NCBI GenBank assembly: GCA_019745975.1
Contig: JAIESQ010000063.1
Span: 1-58,956 of the forward strand
Direction: 5' to 3'
Length of the DNA stretch: 58,956 nt
Origin: Pirellulales bacterium
GTDB lineage: Bacteria; Planctomycetota; Planctomycetia; Pirellulales; JAEUIK01
This document shows, one piece after another, positions 9,701-17,430 of this stretch; within the stretch, counting starts at the first letter, position 1, and every line of letters starts with the position of its first letter. Below the pieces are notes generated by a model. It made no database searches and was not told where the DNA came from. It saw only the letters and a program-made list of their open reading frames with translations. The position numbers were made by a program, and so were the translations under genes.

Positions 9701-10074
9701 ACTTTCAGGGCGACATTGCGACCCAGGACCAGGTCGCGCGCCAAGAAGACGACCCCTTGCCCGCCGCGACCGATCTCGCGCACGATCTGAAAGTGACCAA
9801 CCAGATTAAGATCTTCGAGCGCGGCGCCAGGATTCGGCTCCTGAGGAAGTTGCGACGCCTCACGCATGAAATGCACCAGCGTGAGGCAGGATTGCGCGGC
9901 CAATAGCGCGCGGCCCACTTCGGGCGAAAGCTCGGCCGGCGGGTTCAGTTCGGTTTCGGGGACTCGGCCCGCCAGCAGGCACTCATCGAAGGCAACCAGC
10001 AAGCTGGTGAAGCGTTCGCCTTCCGGATCGTCGCTGGCGCCGGCGCCCTCGGGCTCACTAGGGAATATGCTCAT
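6715..10074 (-). CDS. Transmembrane Ser/Thr protein kinase with WD40 repeats
   Basis: An 1119-residue protein. A short acidic N-terminal part (1-90) precedes the kinase domain (about 92-385): Gly loop GRGGQGVV at 102-109, K124, HRDLKPRN at 217-224, DFG at 263-265 and APE-like MAPEQ at 289-293. An insert of about 25 residues lies between HRD and DFG. A membrane helix is at 411-433. From about 530 to the end there are roughly twelve WD40 blades, clear in 'TLTGHDGDVYSVAFSPDGKW' and similar units. The start at 10074 overlaps the end of the upstream sigma gene by 17 bases, so translation is probably coupled; no strong ribosome site is visible. This sigma-kinase pairing is known in planctomycetes. 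Confidence 0.9.
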   Translation of the reverse strand: MSIFPSEPEGAGASDDPEGERFTSLLVAFDECLLAGRVPETELNPPAELSPEVGRALLAAQSCLTLVHFMREASQLPQEPNPGAALEDLNLVGHFQIVREIGRGGQGVVFLARDLVLGRNVALKVARTDAFGSQDRRRRFLREARAAAGLQHQNILPVFEAGESGGVSYIAQAYCEGVTLAQWLSQQPTAIAPRTAALIVAELASGVEHAHACGILHRDLKPRNVMLDPHGESKATGSTGAASANPTMASGAGELPFTPKLADFGLAKALESEGEETQVGVVLGTPAYMAPEQAEGRLREVGPQSDVYGLGAILYEVLTGMPPFVGGSHSELLNHVLRDEPVQPRRGRADIPRDLEAICLKCLEKQPQRRYTTAKDLVADLRRFLRGEPTLARPQQPWERAANWARRKPTMAALAAVSTLAILVVIAWGAFCWAQVIRHSSELSRALATAELRQREAEASQRNSQRLLYGANVRLASLAIDSGNAQSAIDLLTRQIPHAGQPDLREFTWYHLWHLVHADAATLTGHDGDVYSVAFSPDGKWLASSGRDKTVRLWDLATRRNVATLRGHDSEVNLVAFAPDQPSTLISCGDDGNIFVWDPQRGVEVQRLAANQDAIACAAFSPAGSHLATGGNRGRVVVWNTSDWSQTVAWQASEDKIQTLAYSRDGARLATSDDSGHLVIWRINGNAAESVLRVRLKQRGTSLCFSADGSQLIVGYLSGPIEMLEAATGEPVGSGESFGATAGTILPTADDTQVLAASHDGTIRRYDSHSLETVHLLAGHPGRIWGADLSPNGRLLATAASDQTIKLWELTYTPAAEVVGPFEAREPTTAVAGFGTLVAVSGDNLVSLWDLSIHQAPREYSTGTIGIDSIAFSYDGAYLVACCDDRSLIRWHVTTGERRQLVGPNDGGGPCVAHPRSPSVAACSGRSVKLWNLDDGRLQNTISLNWMPLHLAFSPDGESIAATGEYLEIWHLGKRRRLASRHLPGHTFTLVEFTPDGRYLVTAGQDLSLRVWDARTLEPIGMLIGGKNPPHSLDISPDGRTLATQTQSSSNVRLWSLDTFQELAIVRPIRGDVIPGGLAFTANGRSLLSVSVGPAGGQLVRINTSRDRLADESSARQVD

Positions 10075-10720
10075 GATATTGCGAGGCGAGCTGACGTTGC
10101 AGAGCAAGAATTGCCCGCGCCCAACGCTTACGCGCTGCATCGTAGGTGCAACTCATCTGCAGGGCAATCTCCTCGAAAGAGCGCCCGTCCCAATCGTGGA
10201 ACAGAATGATCTGCCGCTGTTCGTCGGGCAGGCTGGCGAGGGCACGATTCAGTTGCGCGGCATCTTCCAATTGCACCGCGACGCGACTAGGAGACGGATC
10301 GCTGGCACAAAGCGGCGCTGGCGATCGCGACGCGCCGGCGCCATCGTCCAGCAGAACTTCCCGAGTGACGTCGCGTTTCGACGTCTGAAGGTAGTGTTCC
10401 CTGACTCGCCTCAAGCGAAAGCGAAGAATACACGCCAGCCAGGCGCGGAGCTCTTCTTCGGTCCGGCCATGAAATTGATCGAAGCTCTGTTGTGCCTGAA
10501 CAAACGTTTCCTGCACGACGTCGGCGGCGCCAAGTTTCGCCTGAACGTCGTCCGCCAGGTCGCGGTTGGCAATATGGAGCAGGTACTTCTGACAACTGGC
10601 CAGCAATTTGCCAAGCGCTTCCAACGACCCCGCTTGCGCGGCAATTAGTAGCGGCTCGGCGCCGTCACCGCGGCGCGTCGACCCGTTTTGCTCGAACGAA
10701 TTGCCGTTGGTCTCCGTCAT
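10058..10720 (-). CDS. ECF sigma factor linked to a Ser/Thr kinase
   Basis: A 220-residue protein. The region 2 part is 'LADDVQAKLGAADVVQETFVQAQQSF' with the following 'EEELRAWLACILRFRLRRVREHY'. The region 4 part is 'LASLPDEQRQIILFHDWDGRSFEEIALQM' followed by 'CTYDAARKRWARAILALQRQL'. The 'LGAADVVQET' signature is typical of planctomycete ECF groups found beside protein kinases. Its stop codon lies 17 bases inside the kinase-WD40 gene. The inferred model is that the kinase controls the sigma factor by phosphorylation or binding; nothing in the sequence proves this here. Confidence 0.9.
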   Translation of the reverse strand: MTETNGNSFEQNGSTRRGDGAEPLLIAAQAGSLEALGKLLASCQKYLLHIANRDLADDVQAKLGAADVVQETFVQAQQSFDQFHGRTEEELRAWLACILRFRLRRVREHYLQTSKRDVTREVLLDDGAGASRSPAPLCASDPSPSRVAVQLEDAAQLNRALASLPDEQRQIILFHDWDGRSFEEIALQMSCTYDAARKRWARAILALQRQLASQYHEHIP

Positions 10721-11224
10721 CGTAATTGCTTTGTGGGGTCCGACGTGCTACCTGTCCAACCCTTCAAACCCTCCGTGGGATGATCACGCCAACGACGCGG
10801 CGGGGCCAAGCTGGCCGCCGACAAAGACGTGAGCACCTGCGTTGCCATCGCTGCGATGGGGCACGATGAGACCGGGTAAGTGAATGCCCCCGAACTCTCC
10901 TGAACGGCACGTCGCAATCACCTTGGGTCACTCGCAGGCCGAAACGGCGAAATCGCGCAAGTGTGCCTGGTGACGTGGCGGCGAATATCTTGCCGGCGGC
11001 AATGATTTCCGCCACTAATCACCAAGACGCCAAAACTTCGGCAAACCGGACACCTCACACGAAAAAAAGTCCGCGCGCTGTTGAGGTTCACTCGCCATAT
11101 CTTCAGGCCCCAGCAACCATTTGCGTTATGCTTGAAAAACCACAGATTTTATGTACTAGATGAGGTGAAACTGCGACGAAACCCGACGAATGGGGGGCGG
11201 GCCACGGGTCCCTTAATGTGCGAT
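10721..11224. other. Intergenic region, no gene seen
   Basis: About 500 bases between the enolase-like gene and the ECF sigma gene. The part 11030-11165 is noticeably more A/T-rich than its surroundings and should hold the sigma promoter on the minus strand, but I cannot assign boxes. Open frames are short and unconvincing. Confidence 0.45.
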
Positions 11225-12505
11225 TCAATTGCTGAGCCGTTCGGCGATCCGCAGCAGGCGGTTGTACTTGGCCAGTCGCTCGCCGCGTACGATCGAACCG
11301 ATTTTGATCTCCTCGGCCGCCGTGCCGACCGCCAAGTCGGCGATCGACGCATCCTCGGTCTCGCCGCTGCGGGCCGAAACGACGCGGCGATAGCCGGCCG
11401 CTTCGGCCAAAGCCATCGTGGCAAGTGTCTCCGTAACCGTGCCGATCTGATTCAACTTAATGAGCACGGCGTTGGCAACACCCGATTGAATGCCGCGCTC
11501 AAGCCGCGTGCGATTCGTCGCGAACAAGTCGTCGCCGACCAACCGCACGCGCGAGCCGAGCCGTGCAGTCAAACGCTGCCAGCCGACCCAATCTTCGTCA
11601 GCCAGGCCATCTTCAATACTGCCGATCGGAAACTCGTCGACGAGTTGCTCAAGGCCGTCGATCATCTGCTTGGACGATAGGCGCTCGTCGCCGGTCGCTC
11701 TGAGGTGGTAGCAGCCACTTTCATAGAAGTGCGTGGCCGCCACGTCGAGCGCGATCTCGATGTCGGTTCTCGGCGCCAAACCCCCGGCTTCCGTCGCCTG
11801 CACAACAAGCTCTAGTGCTTCGCGCGGGCCACTTAAGCGCGGCCCAAAGCCCCCTTCGTCGCCGACAAGCCGACCTTCGTAACCGCGCGCGGTAAGCAGC
11901 TTTCCCAGTTCGCGATAGGTGCGAACGATCCACTCGAGCTGTATCGCATACTCCGCCGCGCCCACCGGCATGATCAGAATATCCTGGAAGTCGAGATTGC
12001 CGCCGGCGTGCAGCCCGCCTGAGATCATGTTCGTCATCGGCATCGGCAGGCGTGGCACGAGGGGCGCCGCATCGGCCTTCCGCAGCGGGCCATACAACTC
12101 GGCGACGTGCTCGTAGAGCCAAACGCCGCGCGCCGCTGCTCCGGCGTGGAGCGCGGCGAGTGAAACACCCAACAGAGCATTGGCGCCGTGGCGCGTCTTC
12201 TGCGGAGTGTCGTCGAGCTCCAAGAGCCGCGCGTCGACCGCCGCTTGATCGGCTGGATCGAGCCCGCGCACGGCCGGGCCGAGCACGTCGCGCACGTTGG
12301 CGACGGCCTTGAGCACGCCGCGACCAGCGTAGCGGCGCGGGTCGCCGTCGCGCAGTTCGTGCGCTTCGGCGGTGCCCGTGCTCGCCCCCGAGGGGACGAT
12401 CGCCGACGACATCACGCCGCTTTCGCAGGTGATTTCGACTTCAACGGTCGGTTGACCTCGGCTGTCGAGCACCTCCCGGGCGTGAATGTGGGCAATCCGC
12501 GTCAT
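11225..12505 (-). CDS. eno: Enolase-family protein, divergent active site
   Basis: A 426-residue full-length enolase fold protein. Recognisable blocks: GASTG (40-44), GANALLGVSLA (107-117), MPVG (179-182), GDEGGFGP (215-222), SIEDGL (296-301), VGDDLF (323-328), LIKLNQIGT (348-356) and the C-terminal IKIGS...LAKYN block. By alignment to yeast enolase, H159, E211, the three metal ligands D246/E295/D320, K345 and K396 are kept (H166, E217, D254, E298, D325, K350, K401). E168 is Asp (D175) and H373 is Ala (A378, in 'VSARSGETED' where SHRSGETED is usual). The gene starts within the stop of the upstream phosphotransferase (ATGA overlap). It may be the glycolytic enolase or a paralogue with another phospho-acid substrate. 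The symbol is given for family only. Confidence 0.8.
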   Translation of the reverse strand: MTRIAHIHAREVLDSRGQPTVEVEITCESGVMSSAIVPSGASTGTAEAHELRDGDPRRYAGRGVLKAVANVRDVLGPAVRGLDPADQAAVDARLLELDDTPQKTRHGANALLGVSLAALHAGAAARGVWLYEHVAELYGPLRKADAAPLVPRLPMPMTNMISGGLHAGGNLDFQDILIMPVGAAEYAIQLEWIVRTYRELGKLLTARGYEGRLVGDEGGFGPRLSGPREALELVVQATEAGGLAPRTDIEIALDVAATHFYESGCYHLRATGDERLSSKQMIDGLEQLVDEFPIGSIEDGLADEDWVGWQRLTARLGSRVRLVGDDLFATNRTRLERGIQSGVANAVLIKLNQIGTVTETLATMALAEAAGYRRVVSARSGETEDASIADLAVGTAAEEIKIGSIVRGERLAKYNRLLRIAERLSN

Positions 12506-13638
12506 GGTTCACTTTCCGAGTTTTCTGACGATAGCGTGCGGCCATCGGCCTGGCGCGTTATCAGGGCTGCCGCTTCAATCCACTTCGCAACTTCGTCCCA
12601 CTGTGCTGGCCCGCGACGAAAAATCGCCCGACACAGTTGGCGAACGCGCTCACGGCTGGCCGGATCGGGGAGATAGTCGATGCGACTGGTGCCGTCGAGC
12701 CGCGCCCACAAGCAGCCAGCCAGATGCTGCAGGCCGCGCTGGGTGAGCTGCTGGGTCGAGTGCTGTCCGATGCGCTCGATAACGATCGGCGAGTAAGCGT
12801 CCCAGAACTGCTGGATCAATGCGAGCATTTGCTCCGCGCGTCGCGACGCGTCCGCTTCCCCACGCAGCGCGTGGTAGAACGTCTTCAGCACGAGATGGGC
12901 GAGAACGAAGCCAAGATCAAACGCCGGATCGCCGGCGTGCCCCGTCTCAAAATCGACAAGAGTCAAGTTGCCGTCGAACAGCAGCAGATTCTTCGGGCTG
13001 AAGTCGGCATGGACCAAGGCCTGCGGCGGCGCAGACAGGCTCGCAATCAGGTCGTTCATCCAGTCGCGCGCCTCGGGCACGTCGCGCGCCACCGCTTCGT
13101 AATACGGCGCCACGCGCAGCTCGTGGAATAACTGGCGGTCCCCCAGCTCGGCGGCGATGTCGCGATCGTGCCACGAGCCGGCGTGCAGCGCCGCCAACAA
13201 CTGCCCACACTGCGCGCCAAGAGCCGGGTCGATTCGTCCGGCCAAGAGCTCGTCGCGCCAAACGCGATGCCCCTCCGGCACGGCCGCCATCGCATACAAG
13301 TAATTGTCGCGATCGACGAACAGTATGCCGGGCACATGATCGGGCGCCAGCGTCGCGCAGCGCCGCTGCACCGCGACCTCGCGCCAGTTGCGCTCAACGC
13401 TGGAAAACCAGGGCTGCGGGGTGCGCAGTTGCGGCCGCGCTTGCTTGAGCACGAAGTCGCCGAAACCCTCGGAGCGCGCCCTTGAGTCTCGCCCACCCGC
13501 GCCGCCAGAGCGCTCGACCAGCAGCACTTCGTTCGAGATGCCGCCAGTCAGTCGCCGCACCGTAATCGAGTCGTCGAGCGCGACGAGTCCCTGCCCGCGC
13601 AAGTATTCGATGGCATTTTCTCGGTTTACTTCGAACAT
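12502..13638 (-). CDS. Aminoglycoside phosphotransferase-family (APH/choline kinase-like) protein
   Basis: A 378-residue kinase-like protein. The N-lobe carries 'VRRLTGGISNEVLLVER'. The catalytic loop HADFSPKN has the HxDxxxxN pattern and is followed by 'TLVDFETGHAGDPAFDLG', where the Asp of VDFE is the metal ligand. This family phosphorylates small molecules such as amino-glycosides, choline, homoserine or methylthioribose. Substrate cannot be told from sequence. Its stop overlaps the start of the enolase-like gene by four bases, so both are translated together, and it begins 58 bases after the DinB-like gene. The pairing with an enolase suggests a shared phosphorylated metabolite, which is inference. 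Confidence 0.82.
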   Translation of the reverse strand: MFEVNRENAIEYLRGQGLVALDDSITVRRLTGGISNEVLLVERSGGAGGRDSRARSEGFGDFVLKQARPQLRTPQPWFSSVERNWREVAVQRRCATLAPDHVPGILFVDRDNYLYAMAAVPEGHRVWRDELLAGRIDPALGAQCGQLLAALHAGSWHDRDIAAELGDRQLFHELRVAPYYEAVARDVPEARDWMNDLIASLSAPPQALVHADFSPKNLLLFDGNLTLVDFETGHAGDPAFDLGFVLAHLVLKTFYHALRGEADASRRAEQMLALIQQFWDAYSPIVIERIGQHSTQQLTQRGLQHLAGCLWARLDGTSRIDYLPDPASRERVRQLCRAIFRRGPAQWDEVAKWIEAAALITRQADGRTLSSENSESEP

Positions 13639-13696
13639 GCGCCGTCGATCTTCCAGCGGACTGCCCGGCTAGCTCGCGCGAATGGCTGCCGTAGCG

Positions 13697-14203
13697 TTAG
13701 CCTTGTTCGTCGGCGCTCGGCCCATAAAGCCCGGGCACCGGGATGTCGTTCAGCCGCAAATAGACGCACAAGTGCGCGCGGTGATGCACGGTGTGATTGA
13801 GCACGAAGGTGCGAATGACCGCCGCGCGCGGCATCGTAAAGAGCGTCTGACCGCCCATCTTCAGCGACCAGGGCTTCGCGAAATCGCCGTCCGAGGCCGC
13901 GGCCAGCGCGCGCTTCGCGTCGGCGATGTTCTTGTCGAAGGTTGCCAGCATCTCGGCGCGATTGGTCCAGGGGGGAGTGCGATACGGCTCCCCGCCCGGT
14001 GGCTGCAAGTCCCAAGCGTCTTGAGTGAGCGTCCCCTCGACCCAGCCGGGGATCTCGACGAGATGCGCGCCGACCCAGCCGATCGTGTTCGACTTGGGGT
14101 GCGCCTTCCAATTGATTTTGTCGTCGGGGATGCGCTCGAGGACCTTGCGCGTCCCGGCCATTTCTTGCTCGAACTCCCCGAGAAAGAGGTCAGCTAGCGA
14201 CAT
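13697..14203 (-). CDS. DinB-family protein (putative metal-dependent enzyme)
   Basis: A 168-residue protein. Start at 14203 has GAGGAG about eight bases upstream. The fold signature is a four-helix DinB/YfiT-like bundle: 'FEQEMAGTRKVLERIPDDKINWKAHPKS' at the start, 'GAHLVEIPGW' with the first His, and 'LNHTVHHRAHLCVYLRLNDIPVPGLYGPS' near the end with the His pair that binds metal. Members act as thiol S-transferases or are uncharacterised. It is first in a minus-strand run with the phosphotransferase and the enolase-like gene (gap 58 bases), so it may belong to the same transcript. Confidence 0.85.
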   Translation of the reverse strand: MSLADLFLGEFEQEMAGTRKVLERIPDDKINWKAHPKSNTIGWVGAHLVEIPGWVEGTLTQDAWDLQPPGGEPYRTPPWTNRAEMLATFDKNIADAKRALAAASDGDFAKPWSLKMGGQTLFTMPRAAVIRTFVLNHTVHHRAHLCVYLRLNDIPVPGLYGPSADEQG

Positions 14204-14399
14204 CGAAGGCTCCTCATCGGCTGCAGGAATTGTGAGCAACACATGCCCGGCGTTCGGCAACGTCCGTTCGCGCCGCGCATCGACGGGCAAGACTGCCGCT
14301 CTTGCCAGCACGCAGCGAACTGGGCAAACGCCCCTGGTTCTCCGACGACTCGCCCCGAAAACGCCCCGCGCTTGTCGGTTCATGATAGCACTCTCGGCC

Positions 14400-14428
14400 T
14401 TGTCGTCACGGCGGCCCCTTCCTATACT
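14400..14428 (+). promoter_or_regulatory. Sigma-70-type promoter for the 14554-15924 gene
   Basis: TTGTCG (14400-14405), spacer of 17, TATACT (14423-14428). It sits in the 350-base divergent gap 14204-14553 and predicts a leader of about 120 bases before the start at 14554. No other gene is seen in this gap. Confidence 0.5.
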
Positions 14429-14553
14429 CCCGACCCTTTCTCAGCGGCCGCGGGCGACGCCATCGTCGGCCAGTGGTCGCAATTGCATTCGCACGTTCAC
14501 ACACCCGCGCGCCCTCGCGAAAGTTCTCGGGCGCGACCGACGGAGGTTTCGCG

Positions 14554-15924
14554 ATGACGCGACGCATCAGCCGCGCGATGGTCTTGCTCGTGGCCTGGAC
14601 ATGCCTGACGTCCGGTTGGGCCGTAGCTCAAGGGCCCGAGGACGCACTCGACGATCAGGCCCCGGCCGCCACTCAGCCGCGAGCAGGGCGCCGCGCGCGG
14701 CAGCGTCCAGCCCCGAGCACATCCGCCTGGCCAGCCGAGAGCGCGCCTGGCGACTCGGCGCCAGCCGACGGCCGCCCTGCCGAGATCGACGAGAACGGTT
14801 GGCGCACTGCGGAGCGAACGGCCCCCGCAGATGCCCCGCGCGGCGCCAGCGGCGGCGATCAGCCGCTCGAACCGCTGCGCGGTTTGCCCCCTGGTCCGCG
14901 GCGCGGACTGGCCAAGGTCAAGCAAGGGACCGACAGCCTGCCCAATGAGCACGGCCAGGTATGGCGCGAATACGACATTACTCCTTACACTTTGCGCGTC
15001 GCGTCGACCAACCGTCCCGAGCAGGCGATCGTCGATTGGGTTTTCCGCGAAACCGGCTTTGAAGTCTGGCACAGTGAAAAAGTGAGCGTGCTGGCGGCCG
15101 ACAGCCGCACGCTGCGCGTCTATCACACTCCCGAGGTGCAGGCCATGGTCGGCGACATCGTCGATCGCTTTGTGAACACCGACGCCGAAACCCAAGCGTT
15201 CTCCGTGCGCGTGATCACGATCGACCATCCGAGCTGGCGCACCAAGGTGCAAAGGCTCTTGAAGCCAGTGCCCGTGCAAACGCCCGGCGTGCAGGCGTGG
15301 CTGATCACGAAAGAGGACGCGGCCTTCATGCTGGCCGAGCTGCGGCGACGCAGCGATTTCCGCGAACATGGCTCACCTCATTTGCTGGTGAACAACGGGC
15401 AGTCGACCGTGGTGGCCAACATGCGCCCGCGCACCTACGTGCGCGACCTGGCTTTGCGCCCCGAGGCCTGGCCCGGCTTTCAGGCCGAAATGACCCAGTA
15501 CGACGAGGGCTTCTCGCTCGAGTTCAGTCCGCTGTTATCGCTCGACAACACGCTGGTCGACGCGGCGATCAAGTGCAACATCGACCAGATTGAACGGCTG
15601 ATGCCGGTGTCGCTCGAAATCCCGGTGCCGGCGGCGCAGCGACAGCGCACGCAGGTCGACGTCTTGCAGTCGAGCCAGTTCCGGTTACACGAACGCTTCC
15701 GCTGGCCCGCCGATCACGTGCTGATCGTGGGCTTGGGCGTGGTGCCCACGCCGGTGGCGCGCGAAGCCAGTGGTCTGACGATGGGGCTCACGAGCTTCAT
15801 GGGCCCGGCGCGGGCCGACATGTTGCTGGTGTTGGAATCAAAGGGGAAGGTAACGGCGCCGCAAGCAGCGCCCACGGCCACGGCGCGCACCGCGCCGATC
15901 CCGGCGACGACGTTCAGGCGGTAG
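14554..15924 (+). CDS. Exported protein with secretin-like C-terminal region
   Basis: A 456-residue protein. Start 14554 has GGAGG eight bases upstream. A signal peptide (residues 1-26, ending 'GWAVAQ') leads to a low-complexity Pro/Ala/Arg region to about 125. The remainder is globular: 'NRPEQAIVDWVFRETGFEVW' and 'VYHTPEVQAMVGDIVDRFV' resemble the short alpha/beta domains in front of secretin channels, and the C-terminal half with 'LLVNNGQSTVV' and repeated amphipathic strands resembles the secretin beta domain found in many planctomycete exported proteins. The length is too short for a complete classical secretin. Envelope location is likely; the role is unknown. Confidence 0.6.
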   Translation: MTRRISRAMVLLVAWTCLTSGWAVAQGPEDALDDQAPAATQPRAGRRARQRPAPSTSAWPAESAPGDSAPADGRPAEIDENGWRTAERTAPADAPRGASGGDQPLEPLRGLPPGPRRGLAKVKQGTDSLPNEHGQVWREYDITPYTLRVASTNRPEQAIVDWVFRETGFEVWHSEKVSVLAADSRTLRVYHTPEVQAMVGDIVDRFVNTDAETQAFSVRVITIDHPSWRTKVQRLLKPVPVQTPGVQAWLITKEDAAFMLAELRRRSDFREHGSPHLLVNNGQSTVVANMRPRTYVRDLALRPEAWPGFQAEMTQYDEGFSLEFSPLLSLDNTLVDAAIKCNIDQIERLMPVSLEIPVPAAQRQRTQVDVLQSSQFRLHERFRWPADHVLIVGLGVVPTPVAREASGLTMGLTSFMGPARADMLLVLESKGKVTAPQAAPTATARTAPIPATTFRR

Positions 15925-16002
15925 GGGCGCTGGTGATGACACGTCACGATTCTCGGGCTCCACGGGCTCTGCCGGTGCCGTAACAGGGCGTATGATCGGG
16001 GG

Positions 16003-16575
16003 ATGCCCGCCGTCCTACGTCCGCGAACTAGAATCATCGCCGCGCTGGTGGCGACACTGCTCGCGGCCGTGGCGATTGCCATCGCGGCGACGATTCTCCT
16101 CCGACGGGCCGAGGTCACCGATCCGGCCGTGCTGGCGACGATGCCCCTCGACGAGCTGCGCGACAGCGAGTTGGAGACTCTTGTGCGCGCGGCATTTCAA
16201 AATGCTATCAGGGTCAACCTCGCAGCAGACACCGGGCATGGCCAGACTGAGCGATCGGTCACGATCACAGACGGCGTGGCGCTGGCCGACCTGGCACAGA
16301 AATTTGCCATTGGACCGGATCACGAGCGGTTACCTTTTTACGAGTACCCGGGAATCACCTATACCCGAGTGACAATTGACGGTCGATTCGAATCGGCTTT
16401 CAGCTTTTCGTCAGAGAATTCGATCTACGTGCATGGAACACATGGTCGTTTTCTTCGCGTTCGAACTGCATTTGCGATGAAGATCGCCGACCTGCTGCAT
16501 CTTGAAGTTCCGAGAACCCGCCGGCTGCCGTCTCAAGGCAGCAAACCGCCGAGCGGAGCTTCCTCAATCGATTAA
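16003..16575 (+). CDS. Hypothetical membrane-anchored protein
   Basis: A 190-residue protein. A hydrophobic segment at about residues 10-33 is an uncleaved signal anchor. The rest is a soluble domain with mixed charged residues; no family recognised. GGGGG lies just before the ATG at 16003. It is the last gene before a convergent small gene at 16597. Base composition of the second half is lower in GC than its neighbours, which may mark acquired or poorly conserved sequence. Confidence 0.6.
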   Translation: MPAVLRPRTRIIAALVATLLAAVAIAIAATILLRRAEVTDPAVLATMPLDELRDSELETLVRAAFQNAIRVNLAADTGHGQTERSVTITDGVALADLAQKFAIGPDHERLPFYEYPGITYTRVTIDGRFESAFSFSSENSIYVHGTHGRFLRVRTAFAMKIADLLHLEVPRTRRLPSQGSKPPSGASSID

Positions 16576-16596
16576 GCCGTGCGTAGCTGGTAGCGT

Positions 16597-16851
16597 CTAA
16601 AATGGCGCGACGACCTGATAGGCGACAGTGGCGCGTCCGGCGAGCGCCCCGTCAGGCAAAGACACTTGCCTTGAATTGCGGTGGCCATCGACAATCACCA
16701 CGAGGTCGCCGCAGGTGCCTGGCGCAAGCCGGCACGGCTCGATGAGCACGAAGGAACTGCCGTTCGACTTGGCGACTCGATGCTCGCGACCACCACAAAC
16801 AAAGAAGCCCTCGACGGTCGCGGAGTAGCCGAATTGGCGATGAATGCCCAT
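16597..16851 (-). CDS. Small hypothetical protein
   Basis: An 84-residue protein with two beta-rich halves ('SSFVLIEPCRLAPGTCGDLVVIVDG' and 'GRATVAYQVVAPF'). Four cysteines occur, but not in a recognised metal pattern. The initiator ATG shares bases with the start of the divergent kinase-like gene (CATG at 16849-16852), so at least one start could be mis-assigned. No family recognised. The amino-acid pattern looks like a real protein rather than a shadow frame. Confidence 0.5.
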   Translation of the reverse strand: MGIHRQFGYSATVEGFFVCGGREHRVAKSNGSSFVLIEPCRLAPGTCGDLVVIVDGHRNSRQVSLPDGALAGRATVAYQVVAPF

Positions 16852-17359
16852 GGCAAGCCAAGATCGAGAAGAGCAGTATGACCGAGTCGTCCACTATTTT
16901 AACGTGCGGCGCGTGGGCGTACAGATCAACGAGTATCTTGGCGGCGGAACCGACGGCGATGTTTGGAAAACGAGTGACGGCACCGCCGTCAAAGTGCTGC
17001 ATCGGTTTGCGAGCTACGCGAACGAGCGTGACAGTTACGCGAGACTCGCGGAGTACGGACATACCGAGACGATCGACGGCTTCTGGCTGCCGCGCATGCT
17101 GATGTCCGACGACGAGTTGATGATTGTCGAAATGGACCTCATGCAGCACCCACCCTACATCATCGACTTTGCGAAAGTGCGGATCGATCGCCCGCCTGAC
17201 TTCGACGAGGACACGCTTGCGGACGCCGAGCGCATGGGACGCGAGCGCTTCGAGCACAATTGGCCGGCCGTGAAATCGCTGCTGGCGACGCTCGAAAGCT
17301 ACGGCATCTACTACATGGACCCCAACCGCGGCAACATTACATTCCCGGATATGCCCTAG
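16844..17359 (+). CDS. Minimal protein-kinase-like protein
   Basis: A 171-residue protein. A glycine loop (GGGTDGDVW, about 34-42) and the following 'GTAVKVLHRF' with a candidate ATP lysine match a kinase N-lobe. Near the end 'YGIYYMDPNRGNITFPD' resembles a catalytic loop with the D-x4-N pattern. The protein stops there, so the metal-binding DFG segment, activation loop and most of the C-lobe are missing. Alternative start ATG at 16850. It could be a pseudokinase, a truncated relic, or a compact family of its own. No clear ribosome site is visible; its first codons overlap the divergent gene at 16597-16851. Confidence 0.6.
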   Translation: MPMASQDREEQYDRVVHYFNVRRVGVQINEYLGGGTDGDVWKTSDGTAVKVLHRFASYANERDSYARLAEYGHTETIDGFWLPRMLMSDDELMIVEMDLMQHPPYIIDFAKVRIDRPPDFDEDTLADAERMGRERFEHNWPAVKSLLATLESYGIYYMDPNRGNITFPDMP

Positions 17360-17387
17360 GCGCGTCGCAGGCGATTGCCTGGACGGT

Positions 17388-17406
17388 CCGGGGTCACAGA
17401 CCCCGG
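17388..17406. repeat. Perfect hairpin between convergent genes
   Basis: CCGGGGTC / GACCCCGG form an eight-base-pair stem with loop ACA. It sits in the 71-base gap between the convergent kinase-like and symporter genes. There is no T-run; it could end transcripts from both sides or be a member of a dispersed palindrome family. Confidence 0.5.
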
Positions 17407-17430
17407 CTACAGAGGATTGCAGCGAATTAC

